DNA from: Adiantum capillus-veneris
Lineage: Eukaryota; Streptophyta; Polypodiopsida; Polypodiales; Pteridaceae
Direction: 5' to 3'
NCBI GenBank assembly: GCA_014529385.2
Contig: CM043945.1
Coordinates: 96,512,612 to 96,576,611, forward strand
DNA: 64,000 nt
Below the pieces are notes generated by a model that saw only the letters and a list, made by a program, of their open reading frames with translations, ran no database searches and had not been told where the DNA came from. This document shows positions 53,047-64,000 of this stretch, piece by piece. The position numbers and the translations under genes are program-made. Each line of letters begins with the position of its first letter. The first letter of the stretch is position 1.

Positions 53047-55770
53047 TCATAGAAAGAAGATAATTTTGCACCCCATGAGCTTCACTAAGTCTAAGGATCC
53101 ACAATATCTGCATTTTGGTGATTACAAGCTTTTTAGAAGTTACATGAAAAAGGAGACTTATTGGGCTCACTTGCATGGGGAAGCTACACTTTTGATTGAA
53201 AGGCTGCAAGTAGAAGGTCCACCACTTCCAAATTCTATTGACCTATTCTACAAGATGAGCATGAAAAAACATATGTTGTAGGTAGACATTTGACCATTGT
53301 TTTAAATGAAATATAGACATGTTTTAATTTACACAAGATCAAGTTGACTATGTTTTTTTATTGTTACTATGTACGTAGGCTTTTATTTTTCTAATGGATG
53401 CAATGAAATCTTCCGGCTCTAGTGAGAAGATGCCGGAGCTTGTATTGTCGGCTAAGAGAGTGATTTACAGGTTTGCATCTTCCACTTGCACTCTTTGCAA
53501 AAAAAGAGCATTTCATTTTTTTGCCATAGTTTGGTGACAGTGGGTCGTTTTGAGATTGGTGACATATCATTTTTTGTTTAAAAACATTCCTTAAATTTCC
53601 TGTAAAAGCTCGATATGGGGTGGATGGTTTTTTTTTTAACAATATGCGTGTGTATAATGTCAATGTTGAAAACACTTAAATCCCTTGTGGGAGCCCAAGG
53701 CAGGGTTTATGGTTTATTTTGAAAAAGTACAAAGGAGACTCTGGTGTTTTTTTTTTGGGTTACATGTCATTTATTATATTATTGCGTGTATGTGCTTTTC
53801 AAAGTGGATGATGCCCTAAAATTTTGTAGATGTGTTATGCAATGCGTTGAGACGCATGAATTAAGTGAAGCCCCATTATTCACCAGAGAGTGGATTAATG
53901 TGCATGATGAGAATACAATGTTCTCTCCCTCTTTGATTGAAAGGAATTTGATAACATGGGAAGCCAATGTTTGTCCTTGGTGGTTGGATTATTGACTAGG
54001 AGTTATTCCAAAGCAAGAGTTTGAATTATGTGAGAGTAAGTACCTAAACACTTGTGGCTCTTTTCTTTTGAGAATGTATGTCTTACTTTAGTGCTAATTT
54101 ATGTGATATTGTGTTGTATGGTTGTTGGGTGAAGGGTTTCAAAAAGAGAGTGGTGAGTACTTAGAGGAGACACAAGAAGAGTCTCTCCCTCCCATTTCAC
54201 ATGGAGTTACTCAAAACACCATTGATAGTGGCTCTCAAGGTACTCCACCAGCAAGCAGTGTACTCAAGAAGGGTAAAGAAAAAAGGAGCCGCCAAGTACA
54301 TCAAGATTACCCACTCCTTCTTTGATGCCTCCCATTGTGCCATCTACGGAGCTCAGCATGTCCTCTTTGGCAACCACTATACCCCATATGGCACCCTCTT
54401 CTAATGTGCCCACTACATCATCATTAGTGCACACTAGTTTGTTTGTTGTTGCAGAGTCTTCACTTGGGCGAGAGGCTTGGGAGAGAAGGCCGATCACACG
54501 ATCTGTTGGTAAGTTTAATAAAATTGTTATCAAATCTGTCTTCCAAATTTCCTAATTCAGAGCTAATTTGGATAATGCTTGTAGGGTTCCATTACCAAAC
54601 CGTTGTAGATGTTTTGCTTGTGGATATCACAAATTGATAAGTTTGCCCTTGATAGTAGATTTTCATAATGCTTACTTATTTGTGTTTTCTTCTCGCATTG
54701 TTTTATATGATTTTGAACATGATTCATGTTTGGTTTTCTTGTAGCATCAACAATTTTTTTGCGACACAGAATACAAATCTATATAGCAAAGATGGTGTGC
54801 CTTATCGTGAGGTTTCTAGGCTTATCTTTGCAAATTTTCCTACAAGTTTTCTTGTGGATGGTCTAGGACCAATCCCATTGGGTAAGCAGCTTTTCTTTGG
54901 GGTAGCACCTACAACTAACTATGGTTATATGCTTACATGTCATCATTCACTTTTGTAGAGGGCATGACTAGAACACATTTTCCAGGGGTCGGACAGGATG
55001 CATGGATGTGGCTCATGAGTTTTTGGCAGATGAGGGGTTTTTAGTCACCATGTGCATGACCGAGCATATTGGAGATTTTATTGTAGATGCAACTAGGGTA
55101 GGACTTGTGCTCTTACGTACATGGACCCTCATGTGTAACAAGAAGGCGTATCGGCATCCACTCACTAGAGAGGCGGTGAGATAACAAACTTAGTTTCATA
55201 GTTTAATGTCCCGAATAAAAACTTTGTAGCTATGAAATTCATTCTTTGAGTTATTTATTTATGCAGGTACTTGATCTTACCATGTGTCTTTGGTATCATA
55301 TTGGCCATCCTGTGCCACACTATGATAGAGAGGCAGGGGAGAAAATTGCCGAGAGATTGTTTCCAGTAGATTGTAGCTACATGATAGATGATGTAGTCTT
55401 TCCCATTGAGATTGATGGTGTTATTCTTAGAGGCAAGGTAGAGGGGTCTTCTTTGTTCTTTCGGTAAGACTAGTCCAAATTATGATACTAGTGAATGTTA
55501 TGGTATATGTATATGTTTGCATTAGGATTCTAATTTACTTTTTATATGGTAAGGTGGTTGTTGGCAAAGTTTACTGAGCCTCATGACTATGTTTTGGACT
55601 TGTTTGCGGGGTGTGGTGGTTTGGGCCAAGCTTATGTAAAAGATATGAGGCATTGCATGTGTCTGGAGCTAGATGATGTGCTCTATGAAAGACAGTTGAC
55701 CGACATTGCATGTGGATCTGTGAAAATGTTGATTGCAGATGCACACTTGGTTGAGGAAACACTATTCTAA
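53047..55770 (+). pseudogene. Multi-exon gene ending in a DNA-methyltransferase-like domain
   Basis: Likely exons: 53047-53281 (DPQYLHFGDYKLFRSYMKKE), 53380-53470 (SSEKMPELVLSAKRVIYR), 53802-54036 (LKFCRCVMQCVETHELSEAP, LIERNLITWEANVCPWWLDY, in-frame TGA), a decayed middle to 54.9 kb, then 54990-55175 (AHEFLADEGFLVTMCMTEHI, LLRTWTLMCNKKAYRHPLTR), 55267-55463 and 55554-55770. The last two introns (55176-55266 and 55464-55553) have clean GT-AG ends, and splicing keeps one open frame: VLDLTMCLWYHIGHPVPHYD ... SSLFFR joined to WLLAKFTEPHDYVLDLFAGC, GGLGQAYVKDMRHCMCLELD. A VLDLFAGxGG motif followed by an ELD acidic pair is the SAM-binding motif of DNA methyltransferases. Its C-terminal place, after an FLxxxGFLV strand, suggests a permuted N4/N6 type. 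I could not find the DPPY/SPPY catalytic motif. Confidence 0.5.
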
Positions 55771-57300
55771 CAGTACACATCTTGATGTTTTGATTTATGT
55801 TTTGATGTACATGGCGGCCATATGACATTGACATGCCATTTTGGTATACTCCATACATTTCATTTGGATGTTTCTTTTGTGTTTGTTTGATACATGATGG
55901 CCACATGATATGGAGATGGCTTTGATGGGAGCTTTCCTATGTAGTTAGATTATGCAAGTTCCATTGGCTTGTGTGTTGATTTGAGTGAGATAAAAAAATC
56001 GTTTAAGTAGTGGAAATAAGAGTTTATGTGAATGAAAGTTCATGTAGGAGCCCAAGAAAGGGTGTACAGTTTTTTTAAAGAAGAGGTCTCCATACAAATG
56101 AGACTCTGGTAAAATTTTTTAGAATCACGTTTTATGTAAAAGCACAAAAATACATACAAATGGTGCTTTTTATAAAGTTTCATTTTGCATAAGCATTATT
56201 GTGCTTCCATATTTCTAAAAAGTCTTTGGTAGTTGAAGGATTGTACTGTGAGGTTTTGAGTTTCTTTACTACACAATGATACTTAAAGATATCATTAGTG
56301 TAAAATTAGGGTTCAAAAGCTCGAAAAAACAGTTCCAATTGTGAAAGCTCGAAACTGAAAGCTCAACAAAAAAATCCCCCGTAAACCTTCCACTAGAACC
56401 AAAAACTAGTGCAAAAATTGTATCAGGGAGCTTGTAATCCCTATGTCTGTAGAAGTTGACAAATTGTGTGCAAGCGACGAGAAAATATTATCCTTGTGAG
56501 TGTCTGCAACTCAATGTACATGAGTGAAAATGCACACAAACAGGTGCCAAAAGTAACACAATCAGTGTGTCAAATCTTGGTGGGGATATCGCACTCAAAA
56601 GAGCTCAATGGCACTCTAGGTGCTAAAAAATGCATTTATCAATTCATGAACCTCCCAGTAGAACCAAAACTATTGCAAAACTTGTATCGAGAAACCTGTA
56701 ATACCTATGTCTGTAGAAGCTGACAAATTGTGTGCAAGCAATGTGCAAATAGTATCCATGTGAGTGTAAAACTCCACTTGTGATGTCGATGCAAAAAATT
56801 GTTCCTCAACCAAAATAAGTCGTGACTTGGAACTCCAATGAACTACACCTGTGATGTCGATGCCAATCCTCTACCTTTGAGTAATATGCTCAAAAAAGTA
56901 GTGTCTTGAGAGACCTTGAGGGGAGCTGAAAAATACGCTCCCACAAAAAAGTAGTGTCTTGAGAGACCTCGAGGGGAGCTGAAAAGTATGCTCCCACAAA
57001 AGGATCACTCACTTGTTGATTTGTGAGATGTGTGTGTCAATGGTACACTAGGATAGGTCATCAATGTCAAGGGTGCCACCAAGTTGATGTGAGTCAGTCA
57101 TCTTCTACCGTCGAACGGAAGTGCTGAGCCTCAATGCCAATGGCACACTTGTCGATGCTCAAAAATGTTGAGATGTAGAGCCGGCCTCACCGATGCTCAA
57201 TGAAGTGAAGTCATATTTTGAGGCCAAAATTGACTGTTGAAACTTGTAGAATTCCTTTCAAACTCCCAATCAGATCCTTTGGGGGAAAGTATGATGGTGG
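55771..57300. repeat. Right flank of the MULE-like unit, repeat-rich
   Basis: It contains the partners of the direct and inverted repeats described at 50131-51061. An internal near-repeat at about 56425-56500 and 56690-56765 shares CCTATGTCTGTAGAAG and GACAAATTGTGTGCAAGC. A 52-bp tandem repeat (about 56897-57000) contains AAGTAGTGTCTTGAGAGACC. No gene. Confidence 0.7.
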
Positions 57301-59482
57301 CCGTCAATGTCTGGGCTCCCACGAATTCTTTGTGTATGTGTTACACACTATATGCGCTATGTGGGTGTGTATGTGTGTTACACAATACCTTGCCAAAACC
57401 ACCGATGTGAAGGCCTCGATGCGAAGGTGTCAATGCACAAGCTTGTGTGTGTGTGTGTAGTTGTTTTTACATAAATAATAAGACATAATTGAACTTTTAC
57501 ATTCAAAAGACAGCTGGCTCCAGAGAAAGGGAAATGATAAGGGTGAAAGCATGTTAACTTGTCATGCTTTTTCATGTCCCGGACAATGCTAACTAGCACA
57601 ATATTGACATATGCTAACTAGTACAATAACTTGAGCTACATCTCCAAGATCTATGATATATGATATGTCAATAGAAAGCACTTGAAACAAGGAATCCAAA
57701 TGTACAACCTCCGACAAATTTTGATATTATTTGTAAAAAATTTACCGGACGCCCAACTTTTTGAAGATGTGCTAACTTGAAACTGCTAACTAGCACAAAA
57801 AGCGCGACAGGTTAACATGCTTTCACCCATAAGTACAAAAAAAAACAGTCTTAGAATTATCTTTTCACAATGCTGATAAGAATGAAGCCTCGTCCAGTAT
57901 ACAAATATATGAAGTACTTCCCCAGCAGTAGGTGTAAGTGTAATCATGTGTAGACAATTGCTTTAAGCCAAAACAACTTCCAAGATAAGATAGAGTCCTT
58001 ACCTGCATCCATCCAAACAAGACAATAGATACGTTAGCCTTGGATGTATTTTACAGGTATCAATGGACTATACCAGTTAGTATCCATGTCCATCTTACAA
58101 CTTTTTTTTAACTAAAAGCACAATCCAAAGTACTCATGTGTTCTAGATTTTATGTTTTATTATGCCAAAGTTTATGTTTCTCAGTTTTAATCATAATAGC
58201 ATACATATTATTCTGATCAAAGGCCACTATGCCTTCTGATCGAAGTGTCTCATCCCTATTAAAAGCTTATCAGTCTTTTGAGTTTTTTTCTCTTTGCCAG
58301 ATTAGTCAAGCTCCACTTCCATTTGCTATATGAAGCTATAAAGTAACATAATTCCATTAATATTTTTGAGAATATCAAACTTGTTTCTGTTTATTAGGAT
58401 AGACTTTGAATAGTATATGCTCATTAGGGTTCAAGGAAACCAACCACCCTACGCTTGTATGCCAAATGGGAAGAATACACTAACTACACTTCCTCTTAGT
58501 TTTCAAACAAAATCTTGTGCCTTGTTGTTTAGCCCACCAAGTGGCCAAACCCCTAATATAAAAGTGGTATTTAGCCAGAACAAAGGTTTAAACCCTGAAG
58601 CAAAAAAGAACACTCGCCCTATGGGGCTTTTTTTTCCTTTTCCAACAGCACCTGAACTATTGAATGCCAAAAAAAGTGTAATTCAATAGCCCATCAAAAC
58701 AACATATAAAAGTTCTAACAAGCAACATCAAGCACCAGAGTTGCTACCAAACCATCTAAAAATGGCACACCCTTCTAGGAGAGCCAGTTAAATACTGCAC
58801 GACCTGTATCATGTTTAGAGGCAATAGCTAATAACAGTCTAGCGACAGTAAGCAACCGGGGCATACCCCCCATCCCTTTAAAAAAATTATGAACAATATG
58901 CATATGCAGCAGGTCATCCCACTATCCAATACATCAAGAGAGTAGTGTTTTAACACACCAATCAAAAAACACATATAATATACCTCAATTTCTAAGGTTC
59001 AACTTAAAAAACCAATGAGTTGTTTTTGCCGCAAAGTTACTCAGAACCGAGTAGCGGAATCCAAATATCGTATAAGTGCTATACCATACAACCAGTAATG
59101 CACGTACTGTCAATCAAAGCCAACCCACACAGTGGGCCTTACCAGGCTAAGCGACAGGGTACACCAACCCATAAGCCCGAGTGCATATATCATCCAAAGC
59201 TAAATATGTAAACAAGGAGAGAAAAACCAAAATACCAAGCTCAGAAAAAAGTAGCCAACTTGTGTTGGTTGTGTTGCAAGCTCCATGATTGGTGCAGTAG
59301 AAAGTGAACACATACACACAGTACAAAAATTTTATGCTAGTAGAACACACACAAGGCTAAGTGAGAGGCAGAATGCGCCCTCACCTCTTTAAATAGAAGA
59401 AGGTAGATCACGATCACTCATGGTGTGTAGCGTGTAGAATCCTCATCACCCCAAGCACTAAGTAGGCTAGATGTTGTTTCTC
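57301..59482. other. Unassigned AT-rich DNA
   Basis: No gene recognised. A short TG run lies at 57447-57460. The 90-codon plus-strand frame at 58417-58689 has no recognisable domain. Confidence 0.4.
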
Positions 59483-59788
59483 TTGGGGAAACCAAAAAAC
59501 GTAGCCGCCTCTGATGTGGTCCGGCACAGTAGATCAGAGCAGCCATAGCACCTTTAGCATGGCAAGGTAGGTGAGGCCCAGTTATAGAGTAAAAGACTTT
59601 TAACCACGTTAATAGCTACCAGCTAAAAGACTTCCAACCATCATAACCCTATAGGGGTTCCTTCCCACAGTGGATACCGACTTAGTGTAGCTACGAAAGA
59701 TATAAAGCCATATTTTAAGTGGAAATACATAGCCAGGATGACAGCAGTAGGGGGTAGTATAGTTTTTAAAAAACGACCACAAACAGAG

Positions 59789-59795
<7 letters not shown>
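59483..59795 (-). repeat. Pseudo-LTR, left copy
   Basis: It shares CTTGGGGAAACC / CCTGGGGAAACC, AAAAACGTAGCCGCCTCTGA, TTTAGCATGGCAAGGTAGG, AAGCCATATTTTAAGTGG and ATAGGGGGTAGTAT with 62137-62462. It ends at a TG microsatellite. Confidence 0.9.
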
Positions 59796-59829
<34 letters not shown>

Positions 59830-59872
59830 CGTGCGTGCGCGCACGTGTGTGTGCACGTGTGTGTGTGTGTGT
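59791..59872. repeat. (TG)n/(CG)-containing microsatellite
   Basis: A long TG run, then GCGTGCGTGCGTGCGCGCACG, then TG again. Alternating purine-pyrimidine sequence favours Z-DNA. The right pseudo-LTR copy has a shorter version at 62455-62485. Confidence 0.92.
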
Positions 59873-59999
59873 ACCTGCCCTGTCCCAGGCACCATACACA
59901 ATGGGTCGATAGTAGGCCCATTGTGAATGGGCCTACTACCTTATTAGAGAGATGAGAATATCATGGTTAAAGTGTAAGCCAGGCCAATCATGCTGAGAG

Positions 60000-61080
60000 A
60001 GTGACAATATAATCTTATCAATTATGTCACACCTTTTGAACAATTAAGGCAATATTTGTATATTTTAGTAACTTGATATCTTCCCAAGCAAGGAGGTAGT
60101 TGCAAGAGGAGTATATAATTAAGTCAAGCAGGCTGATACACGTGCTAAGAGCCGTTTTGTGGGGTCTATTGCTATTCCTTTTTATGAATTCAAAAGGTGG
60201 AAGGTTTAGGAGATCTCTTTTCCACGAAAATCTTTGGTCATACTCTCCAACACAAGGTACATGAAGAGAAACATAAAAGTTAAGGAATTGTACTGAAGTA
60301 CAAAAAAATCCATCGGATGTAGTGAACCCTTGTACATAAGTTGGTTCAATTTTTAAGCAGTTAGGATATATATGATTGATCTCTTTTGAAAAAGACCTAT
60401 TGTTGATGCTTAGTATGTCATATATACCTGTAAGTATGTCTAAATAATGAAAGTTTTATCATGTTTATCTCCCATGGCTCTGAGAAACCATTTGTATTCG
60501 AAGAAGGCAAGGTATATATTACACATAAGCGGGAAGTAGGAGAAGCCCATGGGGATGCCTAGGCTTTGGTTAAAACAGTGTCCTCCAGAGAGAAAGGTGC
60601 AGTTATCAAGTAACTATGATATGTTTAAACATCGCTTCTCTTCATTGAAGTGCAAGGGGTGGGATTAGTGTGTTTTTTTAATCCATCTAGGTTTTTTGGA
60701 AAGAGAAATGTAGAATAAACCCTTCTTCCTAGCATTAATAAAAGCTAGTTTGATAACCTGTGATAGTACATCTTTAAGCCCAAGATCTCCTTCTAAGGGA
60801 ATATTCTCATAACATTGAGTAATATCTGCTGCAAAGATGAAAATTCTATTTAGGGAGGTTAAGAGCAATCTCTGTAGATTTTTTTTGTTATCCAAAAGGG
60901 ATTGTAGTGTATCTGTAGAAAGTTATAGCAGATTTTTTGTTTGGTGGCACAGACTAACTTTGCTAGTATAAGGTCAAGACAAAGAGGGATATCTTTGGTA
61001 ACATCCGTATAGATGCTATTCGAGGCATCAGATATCCATCTAAGTTTATGTTTATGAATCTTATAGGTGGGAAAAAGCAC
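60000..61080 (-). pseudogene. Penelope-like reverse transcriptase
   Basis: Minus strand, three frames. 61080-60859: LFPTYKIHKHKLRWISDASN, TDVTKDIPLCLDLIL (the P.YKIHK..R.I.S motif of Penelope reverse transcriptases). 60895-60665: NRIFIFAADITQCYENIPLE (palm motif with first catalytic Asp). About 60590-60450: SLGIPMGFSYFPLMCNIYLA, FFEYKWFLRAMG (GxPMGxxxSP region). About 60370-60030: IYPNCLKIEPTYVQ, GEYDQRFSWKRDLLNLPPFE and IKRNSNRP, the YDKRDxF-like C-terminal stretch. The DD motif segment itself is not clearly readable. Multiple frameshifts. The N-terminal extension may reach 62126. Confidence 0.75.
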
Positions 61081-61856
61081 TGATAGTTTAGTATCCTGAA
61101 GAGAATAACCCAGATTTCCTAAGTGTCTTGAGATGTTATTGGTAAGCTCTTGTAAGGATGTATTAAGTATTGTGTTTCCTTCTCAGATACCCGAGAATGT
61201 GCTGCTTTCCAAGCTAGGTTTTTGCAAATCAAAGTGGGACAATTACGGCTATTATCCAGACATACTATGAACCAATTTTTTGACACTTTTTGAAATCAAG
61301 AGAGAGTTGTGGTGTAATCCAAGAGCCATCTGTAGACTACCATTTACCAGATATATGTGAGATTTTTTAGAAGAAACATTTTTCCACCAGTTTTGCTAAG
61401 TCCAGTAGGATTGTCTTTCTCCAGTCGGAGAGAATTGACAAGGTCAGTTAAGCAGCTAAGTAAATATGATAAAGCAAGATATGGGTTTTTGGGAAAGTGA
61501 GGTATGTGATTAAGCCCTTTAGATCACAAGTACATACATGCATACCATATGTATTAAAATCTTTGCAAAATGTGATAAACTACTTATAGGCACATTCAAG
61601 AATGGAGTTGTGTACAGAAAATCATTACTGTAGACCAAATTTTTAATAGGTTGTTGATACTTTTAGCCAATAAGTACATTGTCAAGTAATTCGTGGTTAC
61701 CAAAAAGTAAGTCAGAAAAGTGTCAAAGGGTGTATCCAATCGAGAAGCTCATTTTGAAAGAGACAATGTACGTAAATATAATCTTTGCATGGATTTTTTC
61801 GTTGAGATGCCACCTTCCACATGGCCTCACAGCAACCTGCAGGTTCATCAATGATT

Positions 61857-62126
61857 TTAAATCAAGAAGGTGCCTGATTGGGTGTTTCTGCCTCTTCCTC
61901 TAGTGTAGCTACAAGATTTTCCTCGATTAGAGAAAGAACTAGGTGTCAAAAATGAAGTAAAACAATTGGGAGTAGTAAGAGAATTAGGTCTTTTTAGTGA
62001 GGGGGAGTCATTATCAATACAAGGCTTGAGTAAATTAGTGATAATCTTCACTCCTTCGTAATTAGCATAAGTGGTAAGATAAATCCCAGTTTCATCAGAC
62101 TTTAGTTCCTTCAAGATATCCAGCAT
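61857..62126 (-). pseudogene. Penelope-like N-terminal extension
   Basis: An open stretch of 89 codons (LDILKELKSDETGIYLTTYA, EGVKIITNLLKPC, then a Ser/Pro/Arg-rich tail) begins ten bases after the right pseudo-LTR. By position it is the start of the element's ORF. No domain recognised. 61081-61856 between it and the polymerase motifs is decayed. Confidence 0.45.
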
Positions 62127-62136
62127 AAGCCCACGC

Positions 62137-62462
62137 CTGGGGAAACCAAAAAACGTAGCCGCCTCTGATGCAGTTCGGCACAGTAGAGCAGAGCAGCCAT
62201 GGCGCCTTTAGCATGGCAAGGTAGGTGAGGCCCATTTATAGAGTAAAAGATTATTAACCACGTTAATAGCTGCCAACTAAAAGACTTCCGACCATCATAA
62301 CCCTAAAGGGGTTCCTTCCCACGATGGATATCGACTTAGTGTAGCTAGGAAAGACATAAAGCCATATTTTAAGTGGAAATACATAGCGAGGATGACAACA
62401 ATAGGGGGTAGTATATTTTTTAAAAAAAAACCACAAACAGAGAGATAAGTACCAATGTGTGT
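62137..62462 (-). repeat. Pseudo-LTR, right copy
   Basis: Direct repeat of 59483-59795 (see there). It lies upstream of the ORF on the minus strand and so would carry the promoter. Confidence 0.9.
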
Positions 62463-63179
62463 GTGCACGTGCACGCGCGCGTGCACATAGACAATGAAAT
62501 CCAAAACTTCGCCCTTTGAGATCTTGCATAAAAGGATTAATTTACTAAGGTTGAAGCTTGTTGCACCCTTAGTAAGCCTAAAGCCTCCAAGACTTTACTA
62601 AAGTTGATCTCCCCCTTCTCCAAAAGCTTCAAAGAAGGCAAATTCCATTTGTGCAGATTTGCCCCCCCCCCCTCACAAAAGGTTTAAGCTTCAAATTTCT
62701 TTCCAAGATTCTCTTTGTTTATTTTCCAAAGCAATTCACCTTAGCTTCTCTAAGGTTCAAGGTTCCCCAAAAAGCTTCAAGACACCATTTTTGTTTCCCA
62801 CACAAATTCTGTTTTTGTGAGCTTCTTCGTTTCTTTCAAAACTACAATCATGGCACATGTGAGGGAAGGGAGGGGAGGGTTTTGGGGAGCCAGAGTTGTG
62901 CCACCGTTGTGCTCTAATGACAGTTAAAATGTGTGGCATTGCTCGTGCATACATGTGGAAAGAGGAAGAAGAAGGAGAAGCAATTTGGGGAAACAACACA
63001 CTAGGAAAATGAGTGTGTGTTACCTTTATTGTTATTACAAGATTAGAGTTAATGGTAAATCATGGGCGGGAAACTGCAAGCCTTCACCCCAAGAAAATCA
63101 CTATCATCCACTCTTGCAAGTCTCATGTAGTACCGTAGATTGCTTTTGCACATTTGTGTGTAAGAATTCTTAGCCCCTT
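62463..63179. other. Unassigned DNA
   Basis: Contains a poly(C) run at 62663-62672. No gene recognised; it may be decayed downstream transposase sequence of the pogo-like element. Confidence 0.35.
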
Positions 63180-63770
63180 GTCCTTTTACCCTTGAAAACC
63201 TGTCTCATTTTCATTCCATATATTGGAAGGTGGATAGTTATTTGACCATAGAGCAATGCTAAGTTATATTTATGGCCTAATCTAAGAGCTCTTGATTGCT
63301 CAAGTCCCTCTGAAACTCGAAATACCAGATTGGGTGGGGGTGTCGCTTGCGAAAGCCCTCCCACCAACTGTCTCCCACAATTTTGTTGGAGAAGATAGTT
63401 TGTTTGGTTTGACACATTTCAAACACTTTCAACTTCACATTAATGACGGATACTCCATGCTCATAGTTGCATTTCAAAAATATCCACTTTAATAATAACT
63501 CCTCTTCCTCTGTTGTGAGCATTTCCAGGGGACCTTTCTTCTTTGATTGTGTTCTTCCATCTTGCCAAGAGGCGATGACTGATATTTTGATACCAGATTG
63601 GATGGAGTATTTTATTCATGAGAGACCTGATCACAAGAAAGAATAGCCTTTTGCATGTCCTCTTCTGCCCATGATAATTTTGAACGGCTTGCAACTTTTT
63701 CCTTTTGTTTGGTAGATGCTTCTATGGTTGTGGTGGGAGACTCTTGGTGATTTTAGAGAGAGATCTCAAC
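63180..63770 (-). pseudogene. pogo-like (Tc1/mariner) transposase, DNA-binding half
   Basis: Minus strand: LSWAEEDMQKAILSCDQVSH, stop, NTPSNLVSKYQSSPLGKMEE (a psq-type helix-turn-helix, about 63680-63560). After a frameshift, LTTEEEELLLKWIFLKCNYE, VINVKLKVFEMCQTKQ and GDSWWEGFRKRHPHP (CENP-B/Tc5-type helix-turn-helix, 63522-63340). The remnant LSNQELLD and a decayed tail run to 63180. EEEELLLKWI and WWxGFxKRHP are classic pogo/Tigger signatures. The DDE catalytic domain is not recognised downstream. Stops and frameshifts show that it is a relic. Confidence 0.82.
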
Positions 63771-64000
63771 AATTTTTTTGGGAACATAATTCTAGTCTAT
63801 GGAGGTAAAGGAGGCTTGCTTCTTGCTCTTTTTGTAGCATCTTGAAACGTTTTCTTTCCTTGAAATCGAAGGTAGGAGACATTGCTCCAGATTGACTGGT
63901 TAAAGCATATTTTCCTTTGACAAATCCATTGCTTCTTGTTTCTTTCTTTATCATTTTCTACAAAAAAATTACTGTGTACAAGCTCACAAAGTTTCACCAT
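63771..64000 (-). other. Unassigned minus-strand frame at right edge
   Basis: A 67-codon minus-strand frame open to the edge (MVKLCELVHSNFFVENDKER) with no recognised domain. It may be upstream sequence of the pogo-like element. Confidence 0.3.

Larger units (their letters stand above)
59483..62462 (-). mobile_element. Penelope-like retroelement with pseudo-LTRs
   Basis: Direct repeats of about 310-325 bp (59483-59795 and 62137-62462, roughly 90% alike by eye) bracket a degenerate minus-strand reverse transcriptase of Penelope type. Direct 'pseudo-LTRs' arising from partial tandem copies are characteristic of Penelope-like elements. No GIY-YIG endonuclease was recognised. No target duplication was determined. 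Confidence 0.78.

Noticed and set aside
59483-62462. Hammerhead ribozyme in the Penelope-like pseudo-LTRs
   Set aside because: Hammerheads are known in Penelope-like elements. The CTGATG at 59510 lacks the conserved A after it in both copies (CTGATGT, CTGATGC), and I could not place the GAAA box and cleavage site; a CTGATGAAAC at about 62095 lies in the coding frame without stem II.

Overview
The window is plant nuclear DNA made almost entirely of transposable elements at different stages of decay. I found no intact single-copy host gene. Plant indicators are the CCCTAAA-type telomere-like repeats, a CACTA element carrying the plant-specific TNP2, DUF4218 and DUF4216 domains, a DUF4283 LINE protein, a PLS-type pentatricopeptide repeat (PPR) relic, and Met-tRNA and Athila-type primer sites. 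The mix also includes a Penelope-like element and many microsatellite-ended LINEs. This suggests a large-genome fern or other non-flowering land plant; that is inference.

Region by region. 1-2124: the 5' end (gag start, primer site, 1.57-kb LTR) of a minus-strand Ty3/gypsy element running off the left edge. It abuts the left end of a CACTA transposon (2125-11658). The CACTA transposase gene is itself split by a second, inverted LTR of the same gypsy family (5670-7073). 12.85-14.3 kb: a duplicated PPR pseudogene. 19.6-22.7 kb: a Ty1/copia gag scrap, an LTR ending at an Athila-like primer site, an unrecognised 211-residue reading frame and a second LTR end with a Met-tRNA site. 23.1-27.0 kb: a non-coding stretch unusually rich in short perfect hairpins, many with a three-base A-N-G loop. 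27.2-31.8 kb: a LINE tail split by a 3.15-kb non-autonomous LTR element whose LTRs carry telomere-like repeats. 31.8-35.7 kb: a second LINE with L1-type ORF1 and intact reverse transcriptase, bounded by a 99-bp GA tract. 35965-36795: a non-autonomous hAT element with a perfect 8-bp target duplication. 37.5-39.9 kb: parts of two further LINEs. 40.4-50.1 kb: a gypsy gag-pol on the plus strand, split inside reverse transcriptase by a complete 6.7-kb LINE (42595-49321) with a 14-bp target duplication. 50.1-57.3 kb: a MULE-like transposase gene on the minus strand next to a divergent multi-exon gene on the plus strand that ends in a DNA-methyltransferase-like fold. 59483-62462: a degenerate Penelope-like element between direct pseudo-LTRs. 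63.18-63.77 kb: the DNA-binding half of a pogo-like transposase.

The elements do not work together as a pathway; the region is a nest of independent insertions whose order can partly be read. The two parts I consider most likely to hold something new are the hairpin-rich tract at 23.1-27.0 kb and the transposase/methyltransferase gene pair at 51.0-55.8 kb. All coordinates were read by eye, and element borders without target duplications are approximate.
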